Assembly: GCA_903825445.1 (NCBI GenBank)
Contig: CAIKAS010000268.1
Coordinates: 61,017-125,016 of the forward strand
From: an uncultured Acidobacteriia bacterium
Lineage (GTDB): Bacteria > Acidobacteriota > Terriglobia > Bryobacterales > Bryobacteraceae
Direction: 5' to 3'
DNA length: 64,000 bases
The position numbers were made by a program, and so were the translations under genes. Below are positions 1-8,444 of the stretch, one piece after another. Numbering within the stretch: position 1 is the stretch's first letter; each line of letters starts with the position of its first letter. Below the pieces are notes generated by a model. The model had not been told where the DNA came from and did no database searches. It worked only from the letters and a program-made list of their open reading frames with translations.

Positions 1-1
1 C

Positions 2-325
2 ATTCTTTTCGGGCCAGTTTTTATCCCGTGGAAAATCGTACCGCAAATGGAGTGGATGTTCTGGGGGTGGTTCCGGGCCTTTATACAGTACGCGTTCTAT
101 CAGGTGGTCGCGAGCGCCTATGTATTCGTTTTCGGACAATTTCTGACGCGAATACTGGGTGCTCTAGCTCCGGGGCCGCTGTCGAGCGGAGATGTGGTTT
201 TGATGTTTGTCCCCGTCCTGCTGACGCTGGTGACGTTCGTTCTCGGCGTTGTCAAGATCCCGGCGCTGACGCACGCAATCTTCTCAGGACGGGCCGGTGA
301 CTACGTGACTTTTGACTGGAGATGA
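2..325 (+). CDS. VirB6/TrbL-like conjugation membrane protein, C-terminal part
   Basis: The reading frame is open from the window edge, so only the last ~107 residues are seen. They are very hydrophobic, with aromatic-rich membrane segments (a WMFWGWFRAFIQYAFYQ stretch and a later VLLTLVTFVLGVVKIP stretch), as in the polytopic inner-membrane channel protein VirB6/TrbL of type IV secretion systems. The stop overlaps the next start (ATGA at 322-325), so it is translationally coupled to the VirB8-like gene. Family assignment rests on hydrophobicity and on the neighbours (VirB8-, VirD4- and VirB11-like); no catalytic motif is expected. A shorter start at 47 is possible only if the upstream frame is not coding, which seems unlikely. 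Confidence 0.7.
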   Translation: MLFGPVFIPWKIVPQMEWMFWGWFRAFIQYAFYQVVASAYVFVFGQFLTRILGALAPGPLSSGDVVLMFVPVLLTLVTFVLGVVKIPALTHAIFSGRAGDYVTFDWR

Positions 326-990
326 GTATGGAAAAGCCAATCGATGATGCGAAGCGCGCCTATCTCGAACAGTACGGCGATGCTCTGGTGACCAATAACT
401 ATTTGCGGCTGGCGCTTATCGCGTCGTCGCTGTGTCTGCTGGCCGCATTCGGGCTGAGCTTCGCGATGTTCTCATGGACGAAGACGCAGAAGCCACTCGT
501 GGTCCGAATTGACGAGATCGGGCGGGCGACAGCGGTCAACTACACCGGGTTCGCCTATGCGCCCGAAGCTCCGGAACTGCGTTACTTCCTTGGCCAGTTC
601 GTCCAGCTTCATTACGCCAGGTTGGTGGGGGAGGCGGAGGAGCGCTTTTCACGTTCGTTGTTTTATCTCGACGCGACGCTCGCGCGAGCCGTGATCGAGG
701 ACGAGCGAAAAAACAAGGGCCTCGCCAAATTTGCGCATGACGGATCGGACGAGATCGATATCGATGTCAAGAACATCGTTCTCCAGGACCTGCGCGCGAA
801 GCCGATGAAGGCATCGGTTGATTTCGACAAGGTCTTTTATCGGCGCGGCGACCGAAGCGAGAGTCGGCGTGAGCGTTTTACGGGCTATTTCGAATTCGTG
901 ATTCAGGAGCATGTTCCAAACACGTTCGTTCTCACCAACCCGCTTGGCATCACGATTACGTACTTCCGGCTCGACGCCGCTTTCAAATGA
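322..990 (+). CDS. VirB8/TrbF-like type IV secretion protein
   Basis: This 222-residue protein has a short cytoplasmic N-terminus, one membrane segment (about residues 28-50) and a periplasmic domain. That is the layout and usual size of VirB8/TrbF, the bitopic assembly factor that links inner-membrane and periplasmic parts of the conjugation channel. The N-terminal KRAYLEQYGD and the closing NPLGITITYFRLD resemble TrbF-type members. The start overlaps the VirB6-like stop and a small membrane-protein gene follows after 6 bases, so it belongs to one transfer operon. No defects are seen. Confidence 0.75.
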   Translation: MSMEKPIDDAKRAYLEQYGDALVTNNYLRLALIASSLCLLAAFGLSFAMFSWTKTQKPLVVRIDEIGRATAVNYTGFAYAPEAPELRYFLGQFVQLHYARLVGEAEERFSRSLFYLDATLARAVIEDERKNKGLAKFAHDGSDEIDIDVKNIVLQDLRAKPMKASVDFDKVFYRRGDRSESRRERFTGYFEFVIQEHVPNTFVLTNPLGITITYFRLDAAFK

Positions 991-996
991 GTTTTC

Positions 997-1293
997 ATGC
1001 TTCGCGTAACGGTGGCACTCACATTCGCGCTATATACAGCCTTCGTTCTGGTGATGGTGAAGGAATGCGCGTTCCTTCGTCCGCTGATCGGCATGATCTG
1101 GCGAGACTATCAAAAGGCCGCAATGGTGTTCTCGGCGCTACTCCTGTTCAATAGCGGGGTCGCGATTTACCAGCTGCTCCGGCGCCTCACGCTTGCGGAT
1201 ACAGGTGACAAGCTTGCGTTCATCGAGAACCAGTTGCGCGGCCAATCGACGATTTCTCGGGAACTGACCAAGAGACTTCTGGAGGACCAATGA
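997..1293 (+). CDS. Small membrane protein of the transfer operon
   Basis: This 98-residue product has two predicted membrane segments (about residues 5-20 and 43-61) and a charged, probably helical C-terminal tail. I do not recognise a family. It lies 6 bases after the VirB8-like gene and its stop overlaps the next start (ATGA at 1290-1293), so it is translated as part of the conjugation operon. A role as an accessory membrane component of the mating apparatus is inferred from position only. Confidence 0.6.
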   Translation: MLRVTVALTFALYTAFVLVMVKECAFLRPLIGMIWRDYQKAAMVFSALLLFNSGVAIYQLLRRLTLADTGDKLAFIENQLRGQSTISRELTKRLLEDQ

Positions 1294-2183
1294 GCCGTTG
1301 GAGCGAGCGTGATGAACGGGAAGCGGAAGGCGTAAGCCTCGCCGATGGCTTATCGCGAAGAGGCGGGGAGTCCCGACAGCGGGCGGTCGAAGCTGAACCG
1401 CGGGGTACCGAGTTCGGGGCGAATCGCCGGGAACCTGTGCAACTGCGGGAGCGTAGCGTTGACATCAGGGCATCAGAGAGAGCCACGCTCACGACGCTTG
1501 GCCGGTTTCGCGTGGTTGATGCTGCGGATCTCGTGAATGATCTCTACGCCGGCGACCGTCGTCTCGCGCGAGCGGATTTCGAGGCGTTGCGACGGCAGGG
1601 GCTTATAAGTTCGGCGACACTGCGTAATGCCTCGGCCCGCGACAGCCGGGTGCTGACACTGACGCGCGACGGGTACGACGTCGCACGGTCACAAGCTGGC
1701 GGCAGCCAGCGCCTCTATTGGGGCTTCGTGAAACCGGCGGAGGCAGCCCACGATTCTCGTTTCTACCGGGCTTTTCGCCATGAGGAGCGCAAACTCTCGG
1801 CCGACGGCCATCGCGTCAGTCGGGTCGTGCTGGATTACGAATTGAAGCGGGGCTACTTCGCGAGGCTGAACGCACCCGGTGGGTCCCTTTCGTACCGTGA
1901 GCGCCAGTGGGACGCGGCGCGGGTTATGCATTTGCCGATTATCGACGGGCATGCCGTATTTCCGGATTTCCGGATCGAGTACGAGGACGAGCGCGGCGAC
2001 GTCGGGCGGGTTGATATCGAAGTAGCAAGTGACAACTACCGCGGTCATCACATCGCGACGAAGGCCTCGGCTGGTTTCCATGTCTATGGTGGAGCGGACG
2101 TCGTTCGACGCTTCGGCATCAGTGAGGGCGGCTTGGGCGGAGGCAGTTTTCCCGAGGAACGAAGTGCGGTGCTGCTGTTATGA
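1290..2183 (+). CDS. Replication-relaxation-like winged-helix protein
   Basis: The product has 297 residues. After a charged, low-complexity N-terminus (about 1-65), residues ~66-130 read like a winged-helix DNA-binding region (LTTLGRFRVVDAADLV... LTRDGYDVARSQ), similar in style to the replication-relaxation family found on conjugative elements. The C-terminal half has a D/E-rich block (PDFRIEYEDE... VDIEVASDNYRG) that could be a nuclease-like fold, but I cannot prove this. Coupling is tight on both sides (ATGA overlaps at 1290 and 2180). A DNA-processing role in transfer is an inference. Confidence 0.55.
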   Translation: MSRWSERDEREAEGVSLADGLSRRGGESRQRAVEAEPRGTEFGANRREPVQLRERSVDIRASERATLTTLGRFRVVDAADLVNDLYAGDRRLARADFEALRRQGLISSATLRNASARDSRVLTLTRDGYDVARSQAGGSQRLYWGFVKPAEAAHDSRFYRAFRHEERKLSADGHRVSRVVLDYELKRGYFARLNAPGGSLSYRERQWDAARVMHLPIIDGHAVFPDFRIEYEDERGDVGRVDIEVASDNYRGHHIATKASAGFHVYGGADVVRRFGISEGGLGGGSFPEERSAVLLL

Positions 2184-3151
2184 CCGGCGAACTCTGCCGC
2201 TTCGGTTACACGCCGCGAGAGGCTGGCTTTCTCCTACTGGCCGGACTACAGAGCGGGTACTTCCTGCGACGGCAATTCAACACGCATATTCAACGCGAAT
2301 GTGGCGCTCTCGGGCAACGTTTCATCGACCGTGCCCTCCGGCTGGGTCATATCAGGGCTTTGCCCGGATTCGCCAACCAGCATCTTTACCATGTCTGCGC
2401 GCGAGCGCTTTATCAGCAGATCGGTGAGGCTGACAACCGCAATCGCCGTTTGCACGCGCCGGAGACCGTGCGTCAGCGGCTCATGCTACTTGATTATGTC
2501 CTCGCACGGCCGGGCGAAGACTGGTTGCTGACCACAGAGGCGCGCCGCGAAACCATCTCGCGGCTGTTTCTGAAGAGCTCGCCCGATCTCGATACAAGGC
2601 TGATCGACCAGGTTCTCGCCGACCATCAGCCTATTTCCCGTGACGTCACCGGCGCGCTGCGGCTCAGCTTTGTTGATGAGGGCGTAGGGGGCTTTTCGAA
2701 ATGGGAGCGGTTTCTGAGACACCGCCGGACCCTGCTGCGCACCGACGGCGCGGCGACGGTGACCTACGCGACTTTTGGAACTACGCGGTTCCGGGCTGCG
2801 GCAACTGTCTTTCGAAAGATGGTCGGGGAAGACACCGGCGGCGGTGGCGTCGACCGTGAACGCCTCAAGAGGTATTTCTCGGCGCGGCGCCTGTTCGAGG
2901 AACGGCGATTTGAGAGTTTCGACAAGACGCGGCTGGATCGCCTGCGGGAAGATCAGCGCGCCTTTGTAGGCGAGGTCTTTGAGGATCTCTACCGGCGCTG
3001 GCGAGACGACGGTGATGCCGCGCTTGCCGGGTGCGTAACGACCACCGCACGTTTCGAGACCCAGTCTCTCGCCTCGGCTTACACCTGGCTTTCACCTGTT
3101 CGATTTCAAGAAAGGAATATCCACCATGTCACTAATTCCGGCACAGATTAA
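2180..3151 (+). CDS. Hypothetical conjugative-element protein
   Basis: This 323-residue protein is soluble, rich in Arg and Glu and mostly helical by composition. I recognise no catalytic motif and no family. It overlaps its upstream neighbour by 4 bases, and its 3' end overlaps the next small gene, whose ribosome site lies inside it. It is therefore a genuine member of the transfer operon. It could be a partner of the winged-helix protein before it, since the two are translationally coupled, but this is inferred from arrangement only. Confidence 0.55.
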   Translation: MTGELCRFGYTPREAGFLLLAGLQSGYFLRRQFNTHIQRECGALGQRFIDRALRLGHIRALPGFANQHLYHVCARALYQQIGEADNRNRRLHAPETVRQRLMLLDYVLARPGEDWLLTTEARRETISRLFLKSSPDLDTRLIDQVLADHQPISRDVTGALRLSFVDEGVGGFSKWERFLRHRRTLLRTDGAATVTYATFGTTRFRAAATVFRKMVGEDTGGGGVDRERLKRYFSARRLFEERRFESFDKTRLDRLREDQRAFVGEVFEDLYRRWRDDGDAALAGCVTTTARFETQSLASAYTWLSPVRFQERNIHHVTNSGTD

Positions 3152-3350
3152 GAAGGTTCGCGAAGCCGTCACCGTAAAGCTCGACAAGAGCGTGCTTGAA
3201 CAGTTGAAGTTCTACGCCAGCTTCATCGACAGCACGCAGGAGCATGTCGTGAACGAAGCGTTGGCGCTTACGTTCCGCAAGGACAAGGATTTCCAGGACT
3301 GGCTCGAAACCCACGGGCAAGCCGGGGTGCGTGATGACACGGCTGCATGA
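3126..3350 (+). CDS. Small ribbon-helix-helix-like protein ahead of the coupling protein
   Basis: The product has 74 residues. The segment EAVTVKLDKSVLEQLKFYASF followed by a TQEHVVNEALALTF helix matches the strand-helix-helix pattern of ribbon-helix-helix DNA-binding proteins. A clear ribosome site (AAAGGA) precedes the ATG, and the gene overlaps the 3' end of the previous one and the 5' end of the VirD4-like gene. Small RHH proteins beside coupling proteins often serve as relaxosome accessory factors or operon regulators; that role is inferred here. Confidence 0.6.
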   Translation: MSLIPAQIKKVREAVTVKLDKSVLEQLKFYASFIDSTQEHVVNEALALTFRKDKDFQDWLETHGQAGVRDDTAA

Positions 3351-5337
3351 ATTTCGCCGCCAAACCAGTCTTGTCGTCAGCCTGATCGCCGGGATCGGCC
3401 TTCTCGCATGCGCGCCCTTTCCGACCGGCCAATGGCTTTTTCAGATTCTGCGCGAACAGAGAGCCGGCGTCTTCTACTTGCTGGTCGGGCTCTACAATCT
3501 TTCCCTCTTTACGACGCCTTATTGGCTGGCTTCTGCGGTGTTCTCGATCACCGGCAGAATGACCGGCAACCGTAAGGCAGAAGCAAGACCTGTTTCCCTG
3601 CCGCCCTGGCCGGATCAGCAGACGGCCCTGTGCCTTGTCGTCGGGGAGCGCCATAATCGGCGGACGCCGGACCCCGTCGAGAATCCGAACTGGCTCATGA
3701 TCGGCGAGCGCGGCCTGTTTACCGGGATCGCGGTTATCGGCGCGATAGGCAGCGGCAAGACCAGCTGTTGCATGCAGCCATTTGCCGAACAGATTCTCGG
3801 CTTTCAGGCGAGTGACCCGGAAAAACGTATTGGCGGTTTGGTGCTGGAGGTGAAAGGAGATTTCTGCCACCGGATAAAAAGCATTCTGGAACGGCATGGT
3901 CGGGGCGAGGATTTCATCGAAGTCAACCTGACGGACTCGCCGTTCCGCTACAACCCTCTCGCAAACGATCTCGACCCTTACGCGCTTGCATTCGGCATCG
4001 CGACCTTGCTGACCAGTCTGTTTGGCCGCGGCCGTGAGCCGTTCTGGCAGCAGGCCTACACCAACATGAGCAAGTTTCTGATTCTGATGCATCGGCTGCT
4101 GTACGGCTACGTCACCTTGCTGGATATCTACGAATGCGCAATCAACCCTGATCTGCTGAAGCACCGGATCGAACTGCTGGAGTCAGCGGTCAAAGAGCAA
4201 CTGATCGCTGTCGTTGATCCAGAGGTCTATGTGGCCATCGAAGGGCTGTCCGCATTTCCTTGGGACAAGAACGCGGTGACAAACGAAATGGAGTCGGTGA
4301 TGACTAATGAACTGGCGGAGTTCCTGCTCAAACACTCGGTCCTCCACAAGACCCGCGAGCGCGAATCCGGTCCCTCGGGCATCAAGCTGATTCGGGATGC
4401 TGAAAAGCGCGACCAGGTCGAGGCTGTGCGGCGCTGGTTCCACAACGACTGGATGCGGATCGAACAGCGTCTGCGCACGTCGATTGTCGAAGGCATATCC
4501 TTTTTCCTGTCGCTGTTCGACGACAACCCTGCCTTGAAGAAGGTCTTCTGTCCGCCGAAGGAATGCTTCGACCCGGAGGCCAACGCCGACGGCAAATTCG
4601 GCAAGCCGCTCCCGCCTTTTGCCGAGCTTATCGAGCAAGGCAAGGTCGTCGCTCTTAACTTTCCAATGTCGGGCAATCCAGGATTGGCGCGCCTGATCGG
4701 CACATTGATGAAAGTGGATTTCCAGCGCGGCGTTTTGAACCGCGTGCCAAAGATGGAGGCCCAGCCCGAGGCGTATTTCCGTCAGGTGCTTTTCCTGTGC
4801 GACGAATACCATGCGTTCGCCACGGTCGGCGAGAGCGACCCGACCGGCGATGAAAAGTTTTTCGCCTTGTCGAGACAGTCGCGATGTGTCCCGATTGTCG
4901 CAACCCAGAGCATCAGCTCTCTGCGTTCGGCACTTCCGGGCGAGGGGTGGCGAACCCTGTTGCAGACGTTCCGCACCAAGATCTTTCTGGCGCTGTCCGA
5001 TGACTTCAGCGCGAAGGTGGCGAGTGAGCTATGCGGACGCGACGAGCAACTGAAGCTTTCCTACAATTTCTCGGAGAACGGTCAGAATGCACATGTCAGC
5101 ATCCTGACCGGACGGGCGACGGCGCAGCGTGCCAGCATAACGGCGTCGAAAAACTACAATCTGCAACGCGACAACATCTTTGAACCCCGGATTTTCACGG
5201 AGCTGAAAAACGCGCAGGCGATCGTGCTCGCCTATGACGGGCTGAACCCCCTGCCCGCGACCTATTGTCACCTGAAGCCGTATTTCCTCGACCGGGCAGT
5301 TTCGTATTTCGAGCATTTGCGGAGAGGCCGACTATGA
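3334..5337 (+). CDS. virD4: VirD4/TraG-type coupling protein
   Basis: This 667-residue ATPase should bring DNA-bound relaxase to the secretion channel at the inner membrane. Two N-terminal membrane segments (about residues 14-35 and 47-73) precede the motor domain. Walker A is GAIGSGKTS near residue 137, and the Walker B region is VLFLCDEYHAF near 486. A SRQSRCVPIVATQSISSL stretch, typical of the TraG/VirD4 family, follows. An earlier in-frame GTG at 3331 is possible, but ATG 3334 is more likely. The stop overlaps the VirB11-like start (ATGA). The gene appears intact. Confidence 0.88.
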   Translation: MTRLHEFRRQTSLVVSLIAGIGLLACAPFPTGQWLFQILREQRAGVFYLLVGLYNLSLFTTPYWLASAVFSITGRMTGNRKAEARPVSLPPWPDQQTALCLVVGERHNRRTPDPVENPNWLMIGERGLFTGIAVIGAIGSGKTSCCMQPFAEQILGFQASDPEKRIGGLVLEVKGDFCHRIKSILERHGRGEDFIEVNLTDSPFRYNPLANDLDPYALAFGIATLLTSLFGRGREPFWQQAYTNMSKFLILMHRLLYGYVTLLDIYECAINPDLLKHRIELLESAVKEQLIAVVDPEVYVAIEGLSAFPWDKNAVTNEMESVMTNELAEFLLKHSVLHKTRERESGPSGIKLIRDAEKRDQVEAVRRWFHNDWMRIEQRLRTSIVEGISFFLSLFDDNPALKKVFCPPKECFDPEANADGKFGKPLPPFAELIEQGKVVALNFPMSGNPGLARLIGTLMKVDFQRGVLNRVPKMEAQPEAYFRQVLFLCDEYHAFATVGESDPTGDEKFFALSRQSRCVPIVATQSISSLRSALPGEGWRTLLQTFRTKIFLALSDDFSAKVASELCGRDEQLKLSYNFSENGQNAHVSILTGRATAQRASITASKNYNLQRDNIFEPRIFTELKNAQAIVLAYDGLNPLPATYCHLKPYFLDRAVSYFEHLRRGRL

Positions 5338-6398
5338 GCTTTAATTTGATCCTGCCGTTTGTCCGACCGATTGCGCATTTCTTTTCCGATGACGATGTCA
5401 GCGAGATCATGGTCAATCCCTCGGGCCGGGTGTTCATCGAACGGCTTGGCGTACTCACCGAGGTACCCGACGTTACGCTCAGCCCGAAGTATTTGAATGT
5501 TGCGGTTAAGAACATCGCGCGACTGCTGGGCGACGATATTTCTGAATCGCGCCCAATCCTCGATGCGCGTCTGCCGGATGGTTCCCGAGTGGCGGCGATT
5601 TGTGCGCCATGTTCGGTCGGCGGCACTACGCTGACCATCCGCAAGTTCAGACGGCGTCCGTTCACGGTCGCCGAGCTGGTCCATTCGGGCTCGCTGGATT
5701 CAGACGCAGCTGACTGGCTCGTCAAAGCGGTGCTGGGCAAGAAGAATGTGCTGATCAGTGGCGGGACCGGCGCCGGCAAGACGACGCTCTTAAGTGCTTT
5801 GCTGGGTGAGATCCCGGAACAAGAGCGCATCGTTCTCATAGAAGACACCGCTGAGATCTGCCTTGAAAAAGCCAACCTCGTACGTTTTGAGGCACAGCGC
5901 GCGGTCGGTGGAGCACCGGAAGTGTCCATCCGGGATCTCGTCAAGGCGAGTCTTCGCCACCGGCCTGACCGGATTATTGTCGGCGAGGTTCGTGGCGGCG
6001 AGGCGTTCGACCTGCTCCAGGCGCTCAACACGGGTCACTCGGGAGCAGTCTCGACGATTCACGCAAGTTCAGCGGCGCGGGCGCTGACACGGTTGGCTCA
6101 CTGCATATTGCAATCCGGTGTCGCGTTGCCGTATGCCGCCGCGTGCGGGCAGATCGGCGATGCCATTGATGCCGTCGTGCAGATCGAACGCCGCCATGGC
6201 CGACGCCTTGTCACGGAGGTGGTTGCGGTCGAAGGTTTTGACTATGAGCGCAATGCCTTTGCGCTGCGAACGGTTTATCGCCGTGGCGACGATTTGGGCG
6301 GATCGGAAGTGAGCGAACCGGGGTCGTTCCCGCCAAACTGCCCGCCAGCAACTGCCGCAGCAAGTAACAGGATTAGCAAGTTGGAGCGTTCGGCATAG
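5334..6398 (+). CDS. virB11: VirB11/TrbB-type secretion ATPase
   Basis: This 354-residue cytoplasmic traffic ATPase powers pilus assembly and substrate transfer. The N-terminal domain contains SEIMVNPSGRVFIER, typical of VirB11. Walker A is GGTGAGKTT near residue 142, followed by an Asp box (VLIEDTAEI, ~166). A DRIIVGEVRGGEAFDLLQALNTGHSG block with the His box (STIHASS) lies near 205-235. The start at 5334 overlaps the coupling-protein stop; an earlier in-frame ATG at 5265 lies inside that gene and is rejected. The last ~35 residues are Ser/Pro-rich and not conserved. It closes the rightward transfer operon. Confidence 0.9.
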   Translation: MSFNLILPFVRPIAHFFSDDDVSEIMVNPSGRVFIERLGVLTEVPDVTLSPKYLNVAVKNIARLLGDDISESRPILDARLPDGSRVAAICAPCSVGGTTLTIRKFRRRPFTVAELVHSGSLDSDAADWLVKAVLGKKNVLISGGTGAGKTTLLSALLGEIPEQERIVLIEDTAEICLEKANLVRFEAQRAVGGAPEVSIRDLVKASLRHRPDRIIVGEVRGGEAFDLLQALNTGHSGAVSTIHASSAARALTRLAHCILQSGVALPYAAACGQIGDAIDAVVQIERRHGRRLVTEVVAVEGFDYERNAFALRTVYRRGDDLGGSEVSEPGSFPPNCPPATAAASNRISKLERSA

Positions 6399-6532
6399 AG
6401 GAGGGCATAGAGAAAGCGATGCGAGCGGGCACTCTATCGGAACAGAATGGGACCAACCTCCGGAGCGTGCGCTGCCGTTCTTGGCAGCGCGGCAATCAAG
6501 ACGCCCGCATCGTCACTCAGAGCGGCATCGGC

Positions 6533-7030
6533 TCAGCAGATGGAAAAGCCTCCGCATCGTTGCAGGAACCTGACCCATTCATGGACGTCGTCCTCATCGA
6601 GCAAGCGCGGGGCACAGAGCTGTTGAACCCGCCCTGCTCCCGCACAGGCGAGACAAATGAAATTTCCGTCTTTGTCGAGCGGACCGGGAAGGGTATCGAC
6701 GGTCTTGACGAGGGCGCGTGGAATCCGTCCGGTGCCGTCGCATGCGTCACAATTCTTTTCCGGCGTCCGCGCAAGCATCTCCCGCAATTGGCTTATGTAT
6801 TCGGCAATAGTGCCATCGGCTATCAGTTCAAGCAGGCGCAGGGCAAGTTGCGCGGCAGAATCCGCATCGAGCCCGTCGCCGTCATTGCTGGTCCAGTGAG
6901 TGCAGCGCGCAGCGATGTCGGGAACGAGTTCGCGACAAAGCGCGGCGAGTGGAGGCCAGGCGAGATTGGAACGGCGGAAGCCGGCGCCTTCGGTGGCGGT
7001 TGGCTCTATTCCGTGGATGTCGTAACCCAT
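6533..7030 (-). CDS. Zinc-ribbon-like CxxC protein of the element
   Basis: This 165-residue product has two CxxCxGxG motifs (CDACDGTG near residue 94 and CLACAGAG near 127), a DnaJ-type zinc-binding pattern, preceded by a helical region. I recognise no named family. It is convergent with the transfer operon, and a 1.5-kb open frame on the opposite strand is a shadow of this gene and its neighbour. A metal-dependent regulatory or chaperone-like role is possible but unproven. Confidence 0.6.
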   Translation of the reverse strand: MGYDIHGIEPTATEGAGFRRSNLAWPPLAALCRELVPDIAARCTHWTSNDGDGLDADSAAQLALRLLELIADGTIAEYISQLREMLARTPEKNCDACDGTGRIPRALVKTVDTLPGPLDKDGNFICLACAGAGRVQQLCAPRLLDEDDVHEWVRFLQRCGGFSIC

Positions 7031-7129
7031 GAGTTTTTTCTCCTTCGGTGTGAGGACAGGTGGTCTTTGTCGGTCGAGAGAACGCGGCGGCTCGGAAGCC
7101 GCCGCGCCGGAGCGATGCCCCTGCCCCCC

Positions 7130-7432
7130 TTATGCATCCGGCTCGTCGGGCTGCCTGTCGGCCGCGCGGAGTTCGTGGATTTTGCTATGGGCGATATCAG
7201 CTGCTTTCGCAAGACTCAGCAAGTCTTCCGCGTTAAAGCTGTTAGAGGTCTTCCACTTGTCGTCGCGGTCACGGTACGCACGCCCAAATGTGACGACATA
7301 GAAGAGGCCCCCATCCTTGCTGGAATTTCTCCAGATTGTGGCTTCGACGGGGAAGAGTTTGACCCGGCTGACGGGCTCGCGCGGAGCGCTTGTGTCCGTG
7401 GTTTCGTCGGGGCGTTGTTGGCGTATTGTCAT
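7130..7432 (-). CDS. Small conserved conjugative-element protein
   Basis: The product has 100 residues. Its core (KLFPVEATIWRNSSKDGGLF, then YVVTFGRAYRDRDDKW and an SFNAEDLLSLAKAADIAHS helix) resembles a short protein common on integrative elements and plasmids, whose function is unknown. The start at 7432 is chosen because AAAGGA lies just upstream; a longer frame up to 7696 would run through the hairpin-rich non-coding zone. It is probably co-transcribed with the CxxC protein at 6533-7030. Confidence 0.65.
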   Translation of the reverse strand: MTIRQQRPDETTDTSAPREPVSRVKLFPVEATIWRNSSKDGGLFYVVTFGRAYRDRDDKWKTSNSFNAEDLLSLAKAADIAHSKIHELRAADRQPDEPDA

Positions 7433-7941
7433 CTTCGTTCCTTTCTGTTTTGGTTGTTGGTTGCAGCAGCTGCTGCAACCTTGGCCTCGCCGAGAGCGGG
7501 GGTAGCGAGGGCAAGGGTTGCGAAGTTGCTTGCAACTTTTTTGGGGGGACCACCGCGTCTTGCGCGGTGGGGGAACCAAAACCTCTTTAGGGGCGCGCCC
7601 TTGCGCACGCGAGGGGCAGAGCCCCTTCGGAAACGCGGCGCGTCTGCGCCGATTCAGGGTGGCGTCAGCGAACCGAAACTCCTTAAGGGGGGACACGAAA
7701 CAGATGCGCCAAACGAGCGCTTACGGCGGCGCACAGCAATTCGCCTACGCGGCACCCTCGGGCAGCAGGGAAAGCAAAATGTTCGAACCCGGATTTTGAA
7801 GTGTCGAACGGCCATTTGCGAAGGGTTGGCCTGTGCTGAGTGGCATGAAAGCGTCCGGTCCGCCGGGTTCTTGAAGACGGAAGGTTTGGCAATAACGAGG
7901 TTTGCGGGATTGCAGAGGTAGGTCCCCAAAAGCTTTAGGGC
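7433..7941. other. Hairpin-rich non-coding stretch of island 1
   Basis: No credible gene is seen in these 509 bases. Strong dyads crowd the left half. There is a perfect 22-bp palindrome at 7459-7480 (half-site GGTTGCAGCAG), then AAGTTGC-TT-GCAACTT near 7523-7538, CCACCGCG-TCTTG-CGCGGTGG near 7550-7570, and GGGGC-AGA-GCCCC near 7614-7626. Two related segments beginning AACC(A/G)AAAC lie about 100 bases apart (~7573 and ~7670). Such a field could be an origin of transfer or of single-strand replication, or the promoter and leader region for the flanking genes. Confidence 0.5.
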
Positions 7942-8346
7942 ATGAATCGTCGAGTACATTTCAGTGCGGTGTCGGATCGGTGGGCTACTCCCGCCGACAC
8001 CTATGCTGCGCTGAACGACGAGTTTCATTTTGACTTCGACCCATGCCCGCTGGATGCCACGGAGAACGGGTTGGCAAGCCTGTTCGTGGACTGGGGCGGG
8101 AAGCGTGTCTTCTGCAACCCTCCGTATGGTCCTGGTATCGCAACGTGGCTTGAACGAGACCTCGAAGCGGATGTGAGCGTGTTTCTAATACCGGCCAGAA
8201 CCGATACGCGCTGGTTTCACGACATCGTCTTGCCGAAGGCCAAAGAGATCCGTTTTATTCGTGGACGCCTGAAGTTCGGAGAGGCCACGAACTCTGCGCC
8301 GTTTCCCAGTATGGTGGTCGTTTTTGAAAGGTGCGGGGAGTCGTGA
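7942..8346 (+). CDS. Phage-type DNA N6-adenine methyltransferase
   Basis: This 134-residue product resembles the compact phage Dam-like methyltransferases, which add a methyl group to adenine in DNA. The catalytic motif is NPPYGPG near residue 60, preceded by the FDFDPCPLDA segment expected before it. WATPADTYAALNDEF at the N-terminus and the late FIRGRLKFGEA segment also fit this family. It stands alone without a restriction enzyme, so it may protect or mark the mobile element rather than belong to a restriction-modification pair. Confidence 0.82.
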   Translation: MNRRVHFSAVSDRWATPADTYAALNDEFHFDFDPCPLDATENGLASLFVDWGGKRVFCNPPYGPGIATWLERDLEADVSVFLIPARTDTRWFHDIVLPKAKEIRFIRGRLKFGEATNSAPFPSMVVVFERCGES

Positions 8347-8444
8347 AACGAGTATTTGGGGCTGGTTCTCTTCAAATTTGTTGGCTAGAATCGTCACCCC
8401 ACGGCCCGCGGGCCGGCACGAGTTGGCGGCAGGAAGGAGACGAG

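Noticed and set aside
6419..7921. A 500-codon rightward open frame
   Set aside because: It is antisense to two leftward genes with clear protein patterns and runs through the hairpin field; its translation has no domain and is rich in Arg and Gly as expected for a shadow frame in GC-rich DNA.
7654..8028. A 124-codon leftward frame with a tRNA-like GGGTTCGAA stretch near 7780
   Set aside because: The frame is antisense to the methyltransferase start and to hairpins. No acceptor or anticodon stems pair around the T-loop-like bases, so neither a gene nor a tRNA is supported.
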